In this document: piece by piece, positions 26,248 to 35,820 of the stretch
How positions within the stretch are numbered: the stretch's first letter is position 1
How the letters are laid out: each line of letters opens with the position of its first letter
NCBI GenBank assembly: GCA_902783255.1
Contig: CACZQB010000003.1
Location: forward strand, 62,001 to 126,000
Direction of reading: 5' to 3'
Origin: Oscillospiraceae bacterium
GTDB lineage: Bacteria > Bacillota > Clostridia > Oscillospirales > UBA644
DNA length: 64,000 nt
Made by a program: the position numbers and the translations under genes
The notes under the pieces: generated by a model
What the model saw: only the letters and a program-made list of their open reading frames with translations
What the model was told of the DNA's origin: nothing
Databases searched by the model: none

Positions 26248-27009
26248 TTATTTTTTTCCTTGCTGCCTGCACCATGTATCCATGACCATATCAACAGGCA
26301 GATGTTTTACAAGGCGGACCTGTCTTCTTACCGGAGCTCCTAGAATCGAAACTTTCTTTTTCTTTTTAAGATCCTTCATCGCCCTGTCAACAACCTGTTT
26401 TGCGGTATACCATCTGTCGTAGTATTTTATGGTGTCGTCATGAACCGCGCGGTCCATAAATTCCGTTTTTATCCAGCCGGGGCAAACGCACATAACATGG
26501 ATCCCTCTGGATTTCAGTTCTCTGCCGATCGCTCTTGAAAAGCTGAGAACATACGCCTTGCTTGCGGCATATACTGCCATATAGGGAACAGGCTGCCAGC
26601 TTGAATTTGAACCGAGATTTATAATAGAGTCACCCTGCTTCATATACGGTAAAGAAAGCAGACACATTGCCGTAAGAGCTTTGTCGTTCACCTCCGCAAT
26701 TCCGAGCTGATTTTCAAGGTCAAGCTGTTCAAATGTTCCGAAAAGACCGTAGCCGGCGGCGTTTACAAGAACTGATATTTCGGGTTTTATCTCCTCAAGA
26801 AGCGATTTATATTTTTCAAAGCTGTTTTTTTCGGAAAGATCCCACGCGAGGGGGCGAATTTTGCTGCGGCATTTCTCCGAAAGAGAAACAAGTCTTTCTT
26901 CCCTTCTTGCGATTACCCATATTTCGTCTAAATCAAACTCTTTGTCTACGGCAAATACAAATTCGCGTCCCATTCCCGAAGATGCGCCGGTGACGACCGC
27001 AATTTTCAT
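26248..27009 (-). CDS. Short-chain dehydrogenase/reductase
   Basis: A 253-residue SDR with the NAD(P) motif TGASSGMG, the NAAGYG motif, catalytic Ser in NLGSNSSW and YAASK (Tyr/Lys). The substrate is unknown. CGGAGG supports the ATG at 27009 over an upstream TTG. It lies 17 bp after the YgjP-like gene. Confidence 0.9.
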   Translation of the reverse strand: MKIAVVTGASSGMGREFVFAVDKEFDLDEIWVIARREERLVSLSEKCRSKIRPLAWDLSEKNSFEKYKSLLEEIKPEISVLVNAAGYGLFGTFEQLDLENQLGIAEVNDKALTAMCLLSLPYMKQGDSIINLGSNSSWQPVPYMAVYAASKAYVLSFSRAIGRELKSRGIHVMCVCPGWIKTEFMDRAVHDDTIKYYDRWYTAKQVVDRAMKDLKKKKKVSILGAPVRRQVRLVKHLPVDMVMDTWCRQQGKK

Positions 27010-27026
27010 ATACAATTCCTCCGATC

Positions 27027-27578
27027 TTACAGATCCGCCATTGCAAGAAGCTTTTCACCGTTTATTTTCAGCCAGTTTCTCTGCTCTTTGTATGACGGAA
27101 AAACTTTTAATACTTCGTCATAAAACTTTTTCGAATGATTCATTTCCTTGATGTGACAAAGCTCGTGAACAACAACACTGTCCGCGACCTCGCAAGGCGC
27201 AAGCATAAGAAGGCAGTTAAAGCTGAGATTTCCTTTTGCGCTGCAGCTGCCCCAGCGTGTTTTTTGCTTTCTTATCGATATTCTGCCGTATTTCACGCCT
27301 ATTGTCGGGGCGTAATACGCCACTCTTTCGGGAATTACCTTTTTTGCTTTTTCATACAGATCGGCGATTTCTTTTTCCGTCAGTTTTTTAACGTTTTTTC
27401 TTTCTCTTCGGGCTTCTCCCAGCTTTGCAGTCTGCCTGTCGATCCATTCCGAATGACGGGAAATAAAAGTATCTATATCCTTTTTTGCGGCGTAAAAAGG
27501 AACGCGAACGATAACGCGGTCTTTTTTTATCTGAATTTCAAATGTTTTTCTTTTGCTGCGAATGATTTCAAGGTCCAT
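27027..27578 (-). CDS. YgjP/SprT-like metallopeptidase (M48-related, DUF45)
   Basis: A 183-residue protein with the zinc motif HELCH (138-142) and the third ligand candidate His148, preceded by TRWGSCSAKGNLSFN, the signature of the YgjP (DUF45) family. Cytoplasmic. The physiological substrate of the family is not established. Confidence 0.9.
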   Translation of the reverse strand: MDLEIIRSKRKTFEIQIKKDRVIVRVPFYAAKKDIDTFISRHSEWIDRQTAKLGEARRERKNVKKLTEKEIADLYEKAKKVIPERVAYYAPTIGVKYGRISIRKQKTRWGSCSAKGNLSFNCLLMLAPCEVADSVVVHELCHIKEMNHSKKFYDEVLKVFPSYKEQRNWLKINGEKLLAMADL

Positions 27579-27708
27579 ATATCTGCCCGATCCCGTAATA
27601 ATACTGACAGCTTATTATATCATACCGTCCGGTGTATGTCAATCCTGCTTTCTGTTTAGGCGCAAATGAGTATGCGGAAATTTTTTCACTGATTTTGCGA
27701 AAATAATG

Positions 27709-27737
27709 TTGACATGGAGATTTTAATCTGTTATAAT
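27709..27737 (+). promoter_or_regulatory. Promoter of the GH27 gene
   Basis: TTGACA (27709-27714) and TATAAT (27732-27737) are separated by 17 bp. Confidence 0.85.
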
Positions 27738-27792
27738 TTCCGTAACGGCGATGCTTATGTCGCATTTAAGTAATAATCTTGGAGGGATAGCT

Positions 27793-28914
27793 ATGTTTCC
27801 GAAAAAACCTCCGATGGGTTTCAACACTTGGAACACCTTCGGTGAAAACATTAACGATGAAATGATCCGTCAGACTGCCGATGCGATGGCAGACACAGGT
27901 TTGCTGAAAGCAGGTTATGAATATCTTGTAATCGACGACTGCTGGAGCGAAAGAAAACGCGATGCCGTAACAGGTAAAATAATTCCCGATAAAAACAAAT
28001 TCCCGAACGGAATGAAAGCAGTTTCAGATTATGTTCACTCAAAAGGTCTGAAATTCGGCATGTATTCATGCGCAGGCGTTCTTACATGCGCCGGATATCC
28101 GGGATCTTTTGACCATGAATTTCTCGATGCCGAAACTTTTGCAGAATACGGCGCGGATTTTCTTAAATATGACTACTGTTTCAGACCTCACGACGTAAAC
28201 GGAACGATTCTTTACCGCCGTATAAGCATGGCTTTGCAGAACTGCGGTCGTGACATTCTTCTTTCCGCGTGCAACTGGGGCGCAGACAACGTTCATGACT
28301 GGATCCGCTCAACAGGATCTGGCATGTACCGTTCAACAGGAGATATCAACGACAGTTTCACTTCATTCCGCGATATTTTCCTCAGTCAGGTCAATAACTT
28401 CAAATATTCCGCTCCCGGTTGCTTCAACGATATAGATATGCTTACTGTTGGTATGCACAATAAAGGCAATGTTGCGTCTGCAGGCTGCACAGACACCGAA
28501 TACCGCCTTGAATTCGCCCTCTGGTGCATGGCGGGAGCTCCGCTCATGCTTGGCTGCGACGTTCGCTCGATAGACGATACGACCCTGAAGCTCGTTACAA
28601 ATCCGTATCTTCTTCGTATCGATCAGGACGAAGAATGCAGACCTCTTTTCCAGGTAAAAGGCGAAGGCGGAAACATTTATGTCCGCATTCTTTCCGGTGG
28701 AGAGCTCGCAATAATGCTCGTAAACTTCTCGGAACACAAATGGCCGGTATTTTTCCCGTTTGAACATATCGGACTTCCCACATCCGTAAAGAAGGGTCTT
28801 GCTCTTACAAACGCATTCACCGGCGAGAATGAAGGCGTTGAAAAAGAATATATCCGCAAACCCGTAGAACCGCACGACTGTGCAATTTATATTGCAAAAG
28901 TTGTTGATCTATGA
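27793..28914 (+). CDS. Glycoside hydrolase family 27 (alpha-galactosidase-like)
   Basis: A 373-residue enzyme. GFNTWNTF near the N-terminus, VIDDCW (48-51) and FLKYDYC with the candidate nucleophile Asp127 match GH27. TGDINDS (Asp184 or Asp187) holds the likely acid/base. The C-terminal beta-sandwich ends the protein at normal length. No signal peptide is visible. The ATG at 27793 follows GGAGGG, so the frame upstream to 27751 is not used. Its stop overlaps the start of the next small gene. Confidence 0.9.
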   Translation: MFPKKPPMGFNTWNTFGENINDEMIRQTADAMADTGLLKAGYEYLVIDDCWSERKRDAVTGKIIPDKNKFPNGMKAVSDYVHSKGLKFGMYSCAGVLTCAGYPGSFDHEFLDAETFAEYGADFLKYDYCFRPHDVNGTILYRRISMALQNCGRDILLSACNWGADNVHDWIRSTGSGMYRSTGDINDSFTSFRDIFLSQVNNFKYSAPGCFNDIDMLTVGMHNKGNVASAGCTDTEYRLEFALWCMAGAPLMLGCDVRSIDDTTLKLVTNPYLLRIDQDEECRPLFQVKGEGGNIYVRILSGGELAIMLVNFSEHKWPVFFPFEHIGLPTSVKKGLALTNAFTGENEGVEKEYIRKPVEPHDCAIYIAKVVDL

Positions 28915-29123
28915 GTTCCTGCATAATTTGCGGAAAAGAACTTGACGGATACGATATCGGTTTTTACAGAAAAATGGTAAACCGCGGCGCACAGGAATAT
29001 GCCTGTATTGAATGTATGTGCAAAAAAATAGAAATAACCGAACATCAGGCATGGGAAATGATACGCCGTTTTCAGAAAAGCGGCTGCGCGCTGTTTCCCG
29101 AAAAAGGAAAAAACGACCGGTAA
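28911..29123 (+). CDS. Small zinc-binding protein, function unknown
   Basis: A 70-residue protein with CIICGK at the start and CIECMCKK in the middle, so a likely four-Cys zinc site. Its ATG overlaps the GH27 stop as ATGA, a sign of translational coupling. No homologous function is recognised. Confidence 0.65.
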   Translation: MSSCIICGKELDGYDIGFYRKMVNRGAQEYACIECMCKKIEITEHQAWEMIRRFQKSGCALFPEKGKNDR

Positions 29124-29138
29124 AATATTTGTATTACT

Positions 29139-29173
29139 AAAAAGGAGAAGAGATTTGCTCTCTTCTCCTTTTT
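29139..29173. terminator. Bidirectional terminator
   Basis: AAAAAGGAGAAGAGA (29139-29153) pairs with TCTCTTCTCCTTTTT (29159-29173) between convergent genes. Confidence 0.9.
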
Positions 29174-29178
29174 ATTGA

Positions 29179-31275
29179 TCACTTATCGTTTTTTGTTATT
29201 GTTATTACTTCGCCCGTAGATGTTTCGATTTCTGTGACGTTGTTTTCAAGAGGTATTTTCTTGCCGTTTTTTATCGCGGCATAGCCGTCGCCCGGTTTTT
29301 CTATCCTTAATACTCTGCCCTTTTCGCTTGTGATCTCTGCAAAAACGACTCCGTTTTCCGTTTTTGCGCTTACAAGGAACGCCCCGTATGCGCGAAGAGA
29401 GCAGAATGAAGCATTTTTATTTTTTTGCCAGCAAGGGAAAAGCCGTATAACGTTTTCATAGCTCTGCAAAAGCATTTCATTTACGGTGGCAGGCACTGCT
29501 GCGCTGTCTTCAAGTCCGCCTCCGCCGAACTCAAACATACCGTTAGGCAGCCCGTATTTTTCTATGTTTGTATGTATATGAGAAATAATTTCTTCGGGCG
29601 GCAATCCAAGTCTTGCCGCAAGCGGATAATACGAACAGAATCTGTTGTGGCTTTCCCATATCGAAAGACGTTTATGCGTGTTTTTTGCAGCATCAAAAAG
29701 CGTTTTTGAAGAGTATTTACCTATCTGCCCTGCAGGATAACCGTATTCAAGAGCAAGTTCGCGTATTTCGGTACTGCCGTCAAGACCGCGAAGAAGCATT
29801 TCGCCGTTGCTTTCAAACGTTTCGGGCTCATAAAGGTTTTCAGCGATATGTTGCCATTTCGGTATTTTTTCGGAATTCTCGCCAAGCTCGGTTGAAATAT
29901 CTATAAGCAGATTCATTAGCATTTTTACAAGTCCAAGAGAAACGATCGGATTTTTATCGTCATGTCCCTGAGGCATACTGTCGGCAGAGCCATACCATCC
30001 CACTTCGTTCAGAGCATCGTTGTAGATCTGATATTTTCCGTTTTCAAAAACAAGATAATTTTCCCAGAATTCCGCAACGGAAAGAAGATAGGAATAATAT
30101 TCGCGCTTTGCAAATTCAGTATCTCGTGTGCCGTACCAGTGCATCATCGGTATTACCGCCGCGTATGCGCCGTTGCTTTTCTGTCCGTGAAAAAGATGTC
30201 CGTGTTCCTTTGTTTCGGGTCTTAAATCGGTTTCAAGTCCGAGAGGACCGAGCCCTACCGGAAAAATAGCACCTTTTATTCCGTAAAACTCTTCCGCATA
30301 TTTTTTGGCGGTCGGCAGATAATCGTTGAGCGGCGCCATATAGCAGTCAAGAAGTTCCGTATGATTTGATGATGTGACGGCGTAAAACGGAGCTTCATAG
30401 TTGTAGTTAAGATGATAGTCGCCAAACCACGCCATACTGTCCGCTGTAGAGTAGTTTCCCCAGAGACCGGGAGGGAATTTTTTGTTTCGTGCGCAGCAGG
30501 CAACGGCATAAATACCGGCATACCAATATAATTCAAGTTTTTCATCATCAAGAGAAACGCTGCTTTTTGCCCAGAACTTTTTCCACCACTCTATATGGTC
30601 GTTAAGCAGTTTTTCAACATCATCTTTTCTCATAACAGCAGCTTTTTCGAGCGCCTGTTGTTTATACGCGGCTGAATCGTTGCTTGTGATCACGCTTATT
30701 GCCCAGACCAAACGCTCCCTTCCGTCCGAAACCTCCCTTGATATCTGCTTTGCGGCGCAGATACCGTATGTGGGATATCTGCATTCCGGTGTATCAAAGC
30801 CTCGAACCGAATAAAGAACGCCGTTTTCGTTTCCCGTATCGGTGATCGCTTCGCATGAATCAAGCGGAATAAACGAGAATGAAGACGAAACTGCGGGAAA
30901 TGATTTTTCAAGCTCTATTATTACCGTGTTTTCTGTTGCGCATACAGTGATCCTGAGTTTTGCAAAAAGATTTTTCACATTAAGACTTAATGTGATATTT
31001 GCATTATCCATATCCTGACTTGCTTCGTATTCCGCATAAGCAAGGTGCGGAAGGAGTATTTCGGCGAGCGCCAGCGGAGCCAGTCCCCCTCTGTGTTCCG
31101 TATAAACTCTGCCGTCCGCTTTCCAGAAATCGTTTTTGCCTATATACAGCCTTATTCTGTCCGCTCCTCCGGAAAGTATGACTGAAACATCGCCGTTGCC
31201 TGTTATCATACCGTCCGGTAAAACCTGTGACGGTGTTTTTTGGGCGGGTTTTGAAGTCGTTAAAATATGTTTCAT
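29179..31275 (-). CDS. Six-hairpin glycosidase, GH95-like (alpha-L-fucosidase family)
   Basis: A 698-residue protein with an N-terminal beta-sandwich (residues 1-230) and an (alpha/alpha)6 barrel. KFPPGLWGNY followed by WFGDYHLNYNYEAPFY corresponds to the conserved GH95 region, and LSIWESHNRF lies further on. No signal peptide. The exact family (GH95 or a relative) is not certain. GGGAGG precedes the ATG. Confidence 0.75.
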   Translation of the reverse strand: MKHILTTSKPAQKTPSQVLPDGMITGNGDVSVILSGGADRIRLYIGKNDFWKADGRVYTEHRGGLAPLALAEILLPHLAYAEYEASQDMDNANITLSLNVKNLFAKLRITVCATENTVIIELEKSFPAVSSSFSFIPLDSCEAITDTGNENGVLYSVRGFDTPECRYPTYGICAAKQISREVSDGRERLVWAISVITSNDSAAYKQQALEKAAVMRKDDVEKLLNDHIEWWKKFWAKSSVSLDDEKLELYWYAGIYAVACCARNKKFPPGLWGNYSTADSMAWFGDYHLNYNYEAPFYAVTSSNHTELLDCYMAPLNDYLPTAKKYAEEFYGIKGAIFPVGLGPLGLETDLRPETKEHGHLFHGQKSNGAYAAVIPMMHWYGTRDTEFAKREYYSYLLSVAEFWENYLVFENGKYQIYNDALNEVGWYGSADSMPQGHDDKNPIVSLGLVKMLMNLLIDISTELGENSEKIPKWQHIAENLYEPETFESNGEMLLRGLDGSTEIRELALEYGYPAGQIGKYSSKTLFDAAKNTHKRLSIWESHNRFCSYYPLAARLGLPPEEIISHIHTNIEKYGLPNGMFEFGGGGLEDSAAVPATVNEMLLQSYENVIRLFPCWQKNKNASFCSLRAYGAFLVSAKTENGVVFAEITSEKGRVLRIEKPGDGYAAIKNGKKIPLENNVTEIETSTGEVITITKNDK

Positions 31276-31361
31276 ATGTTTTCCTCCCTTTTTTGTTTTC
31301 CCCGATATCTATGATACTATATGAATATTACAAAAATATGAAAAGACGGCTGTTACGAAAA

Positions 31362-31396
31362 AAACGTACCGTTCCTCTATTACGGACGGTACGTTT
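31362..31396 (-). terminator. Terminator of the ABC exporter operon
   Basis: AAACGTACCGT (31362-31372) and ACGGTACGTTT (31386-31396) form the stem; the minus strand then runs into TTTTT. Confidence 0.8.
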
Positions 31397-31403
31397 GTTT
31401 ATA

Positions 31404-33137
31404 TCATTCAAAAATATCGTTGTCTCTGAACTGAAGCGAATAAAGCGATTTGTATGTGCCGTTTTGCGCCATCAGCTCTTCGTGAGTGCCTCTTTCGGTT
31501 ATTCTTCCCTGCATAACGACTGCAATTTCATCGGCATTTCTTATCGTTGACAGACGGTGAGCGACGACAAGCGTTGTTCTGCCCTTGCAAAGTTCGTCAA
31601 GTGCCTGCTGAATAAGAACTTCGGTAGTGTTGTCAAGGGCACTTGTCGCTTCGTCAAGGATCAGTATCGCAGGATCTTTGAGAAATACCCTTGCAATACT
31701 CAGCCTCTGCTTCTGACCGCCGGAAAGCTTTACGCCTCTCTCGCCTATTTCGGTATCGTAGCCGTTTTGGAGCGTCATTACATAATCGTGAATATTTGCG
31801 CGTTTTGCCGCCTCTATTACCTCATCGTCGGTAGCGTCGGGTCTGCCGTACAAAATGTTTTCGCGGATAGTGCCTACAAAAAGGAAAACGTCCTGCTGAA
31901 CTATACCGATATTTTTTCTTACCGAATCAAGCGTAAGAGTGCGTATATCCTGCCCGTCTATAAAAATCGCTCCGTTGTCGGGACCGAGTTTATAGAAATT
32001 GGGAAGAAGATGGCAGAGTGTTGTTTTTCCGCCTCCGGAAGGTCCGACAAGAGCAAGCTTTCTGCCTTTTTCGATTTTGAGATTGATATCATGAAGCACT
32101 TCCTTCGTGCCGTCGTATGAATAAGTTACGTTTCTGAATTCGATCTCGCCCTTTACATCTTTCAGTTCCGTCGCGTCCGGCGCATCTGTTTCCGGTGTCT
32201 CATCCATTATTTCAAGAAAACGTTTGAAGCCCGTAACGCCGTTCTGATACTGTTCCATAAAATTTATAAGCGTATTCACCGGGTTGATAAACAGGTTGAC
32301 AGATACTATAAACGTTGAATAGTCGCCGAAAGATATGCGGCCGCCATAAAGGAACAGCCCGCCCGCGATCAGTATGAAAACATTGAAAACATCTGATACA
32401 AAGGATGTGGACGAAAAGAATTTCGCCATTGCGTTGTATGCTCTTTTTGAGGCGCCGACAAATTCGTCATCGCCTTTTTCAAACTTTTCTATTTCGCATT
32501 CGGCATTTGTATACGCTTTTGTTACCCTTATGCCCGTAACGCTGCTTTCTACTGCGGCGTTTATTGTGGCGGTGCTTTTGCGCCTGTCTTCAAAAGCTTT
32601 GTTCATAAGCCTGCGGTAATGCATCGTAACAACAATGAGTATCGGCACGCACGCAAAGATTATGAGAGTCAATATCCAGTCTATACTTAAAAGATAGCAG
32701 AAGGAGAGAACTATCATCACCGAGCTTATGAGAAGGTTTTCGGGACCGTGATGCGCAAGCTCGGCAACTTCGAAAAGGTCGCTTGTTATTCTTGTCATAA
32801 TACGGCCTGTTTCGTTGTTATCGTAAAACTCAAACGGAAGTTTCTGAAGATGTTTAAAAAGATCGATCCTCATGCGGGACTGCATGCTGACGCCTATTAT
32901 ATGACCGTAATACTGAACAAAATAGCGCAGAAGCATTCTTACCGCGTAAAGGAAAAGAACGGTTGCTCCGGCGAATATTATTTTGTCATACATTCTTCCG
33001 GGGATATATGTATTGAGCATTCTGTTAGTCATTATCGGGTATACCATACCGATAACGGAAATCAGAAGCGACGCGAGCATGTCAAGCACAAGCATTTTTT
33101 TGTGCGGACCGTAGTAGCTGATAAATCTCTTAAGCAT
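31404..33137 (-). CDS. ABC exporter, fused membrane and ATP-binding domains
   Basis: A 577-residue half-transporter with six membrane helices in the first 300 residues, then an ATPase with Walker A GPSGGGKTT, signature LSGGQKQR, Walker B ILILDEATS and the H-loop VVAHRLS. It should work as a dimer of two copies or with a partner not seen here. It is 3 bp downstream of an ArsR-type regulator, which probably controls it. Substrate unknown. Confidence 0.92.
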   Translation of the reverse strand: MLKRFISYYGPHKKMLVLDMLASLLISVIGMVYPIMTNRMLNTYIPGRMYDKIIFAGATVLFLYAVRMLLRYFVQYYGHIIGVSMQSRMRIDLFKHLQKLPFEFYDNNETGRIMTRITSDLFEVAELAHHGPENLLISSVMIVLSFCYLLSIDWILTLIIFACVPILIVVTMHYRRLMNKAFEDRRKSTATINAAVESSVTGIRVTKAYTNAECEIEKFEKGDDEFVGASKRAYNAMAKFFSSTSFVSDVFNVFILIAGGLFLYGGRISFGDYSTFIVSVNLFINPVNTLINFMEQYQNGVTGFKRFLEIMDETPETDAPDATELKDVKGEIEFRNVTYSYDGTKEVLHDINLKIEKGRKLALVGPSGGGKTTLCHLLPNFYKLGPDNGAIFIDGQDIRTLTLDSVRKNIGIVQQDVFLFVGTIRENILYGRPDATDDEVIEAAKRANIHDYVMTLQNGYDTEIGERGVKLSGGQKQRLSIARVFLKDPAILILDEATSALDNTTEVLIQQALDELCKGRTTLVVAHRLSTIRNADEIAVVMQGRITERGTHEELMAQNGTYKSLYSLQFRDNDIFE

Positions 33138-33140
33138 AAT

Positions 33141-33500
33141 TCAGTTATTTTTCTCCCTGTTTTCCGGCGCAACGTATGATTTGCACCTTAAATATTCTGA
33201 TTCGGCGCATCCGTAAAACGGTCCGTCGCACGGTTTGCGCTTTGTATCGCGGATTTCCGTAAGTTCTTCAATGACTGCGTTAAAAGCCTGCGTATCAAGT
33301 CCGTAGTGTGTGTAATAACCTTTTTTTACCCCATATACAAGCCCCGCTTCACGCAAAACCTTAAGATGCTGCGAAACTGCCGGCTCAGAAAGATAGCTTT
33401 TCAAAGCAAGAGCTCTGACGCAGTATGTTCTTTCTGCCATCAGCCTGAGAAGTAAAAACCGTTTCGGTTCAAACATTGCCTTAAGTATTTTTTCGTCCAT
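33141..33500 (-). CDS. ArsR-family transcriptional regulator
   Basis: A 119-residue winged-helix protein (ALKSYLSEPAVSQHLKVLRE is the HTH, residues about 33-55). The ATG at 33500 follows GGAGGA. The C-terminal tail carries three Cys in KPCDGPFYGCAESEYLRC, a possible metal or thiol sensor. It leads the operon with the ABC exporter. Confidence 0.9.
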   Translation of the reverse strand: MDEKILKAMFEPKRFLLLRLMAERTYCVRALALKSYLSEPAVSQHLKVLREAGLVYGVKKGYYTHYGLDTQAFNAVIEELTEIRDTKRKPCDGPFYGCAESEYLRCKSYVAPENREKNN

Positions 33501-33594
33501 TATTCTTCCTCCGATCGGTTTCATATTATACTACGCTTATTTAATTTCGTCAATACTAAATCAGTTCGATCCGTTGGAACTTTTTTTGACAAAA

Positions 33595-33618
33595 AAAGAA
33601 GCTCGGGCAAAACCCGAG
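33595..33618 (-). terminator. Terminator of the ECF S-component gene
   Basis: CTCGGG (33602-33607) and CCCGAG (33613-33618) form a short GC-rich stem; on the minus strand it is followed by CTTCTTTTTTTG. Confidence 0.75.
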
Positions 33619-33636
33619 TTTCAGATTATTACCGTT

Positions 33637-34167
33637 TTATTTTTCCATCAGTTTATTGAAAAGCTTTCTTATGCCGAGCTTCCAGCAGATGAGCATGCCG
33701 AAAACTGCGCCCACAGCCGCCTGAAGCGTCTGATACGGAAGTTTGATCAACGCCGTTTCGGGTGTGCTGTAAAAAAACGCTCTGCCTATCGAATAGCCCG
33801 CTATCATAATAACCGCGCCTACCGTAACGCCGATGCCCGATGCGACTGCGGGATGTTTTTTCAGTGTGTAATGCGAAATGAGCGAAATTGCGACCGCCTG
33901 AAGTCCGTGAGTTACAAGAGAAACGAACATAGGAGTCGGGTAAAAGAAAAAGTCGCCGAGAAAAGCGCCTACGCCGCCTACCATAAACGCGCCGAACGGA
34001 TCGAGCAGGATCGATGCAACGCAGATTATTATATCGTTAAGATAAAGATGTCCTCCCGGAACGGGGATGCTGAAAATGCTCATGCTCATAACAATGTTAA
34101 TCGCCATAAACAGCGCAGTCACGCAGAGCCATACTGTTGTCCGTTTTTTTAATCTTTTTTCTGCCAT
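33637..34167 (-). CDS. ECF transporter S component (possible vitamin B6 or related uptake)
   Basis: A 176-residue membrane protein with about six helices and the pattern of energy-coupling-factor substrate-binding proteins (GGHLYLNDIIICVASILLDP; FGAFMVGGVGAFLGDFFF). The energising EcfA/EcfT parts are not in the window, as usual for group II systems. It is divergent from a MocR-type gene; MocR/PdxR proteins often control vitamin B6 genes, so pyridoxine-type uptake is a reasonable guess, not shown. Confidence 0.8.
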   Translation of the reverse strand: MAEKRLKKRTTVWLCVTALFMAINIVMSMSIFSIPVPGGHLYLNDIIICVASILLDPFGAFMVGGVGAFLGDFFFYPTPMFVSLVTHGLQAVAISLISHYTLKKHPAVASGIGVTVGAVIMIAGYSIGRAFFYSTPETALIKLPYQTLQAAVGAVFGMLICWKLGIRKLFNKLMEK

Positions 34168-34180
34168 ATAAATTCACCTC

Positions 34181-34209
34181 TTGACATTTTTACCGATTCA
34201 GTATATAAT
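34181..34209 (+). promoter_or_regulatory. Promoter of the MocR-type regulator
   Basis: TTGACA (34181-34186) and TATAAT (34204-34209) are 17 bp apart in the 92-bp divergent region shared with the ECF S-component gene. Confidence 0.8.
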
Positions 34210-34259
34210 AATTATGATAAGATGAAAATAACCAAATCGGGAGAATTTCATATAACCAG

Positions 34260-35354
34260 ATGAAATATATTATTGATGCGCAGAAAAAGAGTCCTGCATA
34301 CCTGCAGCTTTACAATCAGGTAAAAGACGACATTATAGCGGGAACATACCGCTGCGGCGACAAGCTGCCGTCCAAACGTCTTACGGCGCAGGAAACGGGA
34401 GTAAGCACCGTAACGGTCGAGCACGCATACGGTCTTTTATGCGACGAGGGATATGTTGAATCGCGCGAAAGAAGCGGATACATAGTTATTTTCAGACAGG
34501 ACGACGGATTTATGGCTTCTGCCGAAAGATATGAAACCGCGGTTGAAGCAGAATATCCGCCGCATGTTTCGGAATCAAGTTATCCTTTTCCGCTTCTTGC
34601 AAAAACGATACGCAAAGTGCTTAACGACTGCGGCGAGCGTATTCTTGAACGATCCCCGAATACCGGATGCGCCGAACTGAGAAAGGAAATCAGCCGATAT
34701 CTTGAAAGAAGCCGAGGAATAAAAGCCGGACAAGAGCAGATCATTATAGGTTCGGGTTCCGAATTTTTTTACCGATTTACCGTTGATCTGATCGGAAAAG
34801 ACAGAATTTACGCTATCGAATCGCCGTCATACAAAAAAATCGAGCAGGTTTACGGTATATGCGGCATAACGTTTGAAATGCTGCCCCTGGGCAAGGACGG
34901 AATAATAAGCCGGTATCTGAAATCGACAAAAGCCACGATTCTGCATATTTCGCCATACAGAAGCTTTCCGAGCGGCGTAACGGCATCGGCGTCAAAACGG
35001 CATGAATATATACGCTGGGCGGAAAAAACCGGAGGTATAATAATAGAAGACGACTTTGAGTCTGAATTTTCCGTATCAAGGAAACCCGAAGAAACTCTTT
35101 TTTCGCTTACAAAAAACGAAAACGTAATATATATGAACACTTTTTCAAAAACACTCTCGCCGTCATTCAGAGTGGGATATATGGTTTTGCCGAAATACCT
35201 TGCAAAAGAATACGAAAAAAAGCTCGGCTTTTACTCGTGCCCGGTACCGACAATTATTCAGCTTGTTGTTGCCGAAATAATAAGAAGCGGCAATTTTGAA
35301 AGGCACATAAACAGAGAACGGAGAAAAAAAAGAAAAGAGATATTCAGAACGTAA
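34260..35354 (+). CDS. MocR-type regulator: GntR HTH plus aminotransferase-like domain, short C-terminus
   Basis: A 364-residue protein. Residues 1-75 are a GntR winged helix (LYNQVKDDIIAGTYRCGDKL, then PSKRL). Residues from about 100 are a fold-type I aminotransferase domain with IIEDDFESEF and the PLP lysine motif NTFSKTLSPSFRVGY. It ends soon after ERHINRERRKKRKEIFRT, where typical members have about 80-100 more residues forming the small domain. The next 40 bp do not restore the frame for long. Either a shortened regulator or a gene in decay. Confidence 0.8.
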   Translation: MKYIIDAQKKSPAYLQLYNQVKDDIIAGTYRCGDKLPSKRLTAQETGVSTVTVEHAYGLLCDEGYVESRERSGYIVIFRQDDGFMASAERYETAVEAEYPPHVSESSYPFPLLAKTIRKVLNDCGERILERSPNTGCAELRKEISRYLERSRGIKAGQEQIIIGSGSEFFYRFTVDLIGKDRIYAIESPSYKKIEQVYGICGITFEMLPLGKDGIISRYLKSTKATILHISPYRSFPSGVTASASKRHEYIRWAEKTGGIIIEDDFESEFSVSRKPEETLFSLTKNENVIYMNTFSKTLSPSFRVGYMVLPKYLAKEYEKKLGFYSCPVPTIIQLVVAEIIRSGNFERHINRERRKKRKEIFRT

Positions 35355-35395
35355 ATGTAAGTTCCCGCATTTAAACGCTCTGAAAGCCATATTTT

Positions 35396-35800
35396 ATGGA
35401 TAAAAAGACCGAAAAATATTTTGTCAATACATATATTCGCAAAGATCGCCGTGAAAGACTGCTTTACGAGCTGTCAACACCGAAAAAGAGATACGAGGGT
35501 ATCAGCCGTTTCTGCCACTGTTCAAAAGAGCTGATAGATCCGTCAAAAATCGCTATGGAAGGCGACGGTATAGACCGCGACCGCGGTTTTACGGATTTTT
35601 TGGCGCGGCATAATGAAATATGCCTCGTTCTTTCTCCCGAAAACTGCGATGAGGACCTGTTTTTGCCGCTTAAAGAAGCTATGGATATCGCGTCGCTCGG
35701 TCTTGACGCAATAGTGATAATAGGCAGCTGTTTTGCGGTAGTTTTCGGCGAACCGTCAAAAAACGGCAGAGACAAATTTCTTCTGACTGAAAAAAAGTAA
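35396..35800 (+). CDS. Hypothetical protein
   Basis: A 134-residue soluble protein with no family I recognise. It contains a RFCHCSK segment near residue 40 and a hydrophobic, possibly buried GLDAIVIIGSCFAVVFGE strand pair near the end. It follows the MocR gene by 41 bp and precedes the cystatin-like lipoprotein by 20 bp, so it may be co-transcribed with either. Confidence 0.6.
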   Translation: MDKKTEKYFVNTYIRKDRRERLLYELSTPKKRYEGISRFCHCSKELIDPSKIAMEGDGIDRDRGFTDFLARHNEICLVLSPENCDEDLFLPLKEAMDIASLGLDAIVIIGSCFAVVFGEPSKNGRDKFLLTEKK

Positions 35801-35820
35801 AATATAAAGGAGTATTTCAC

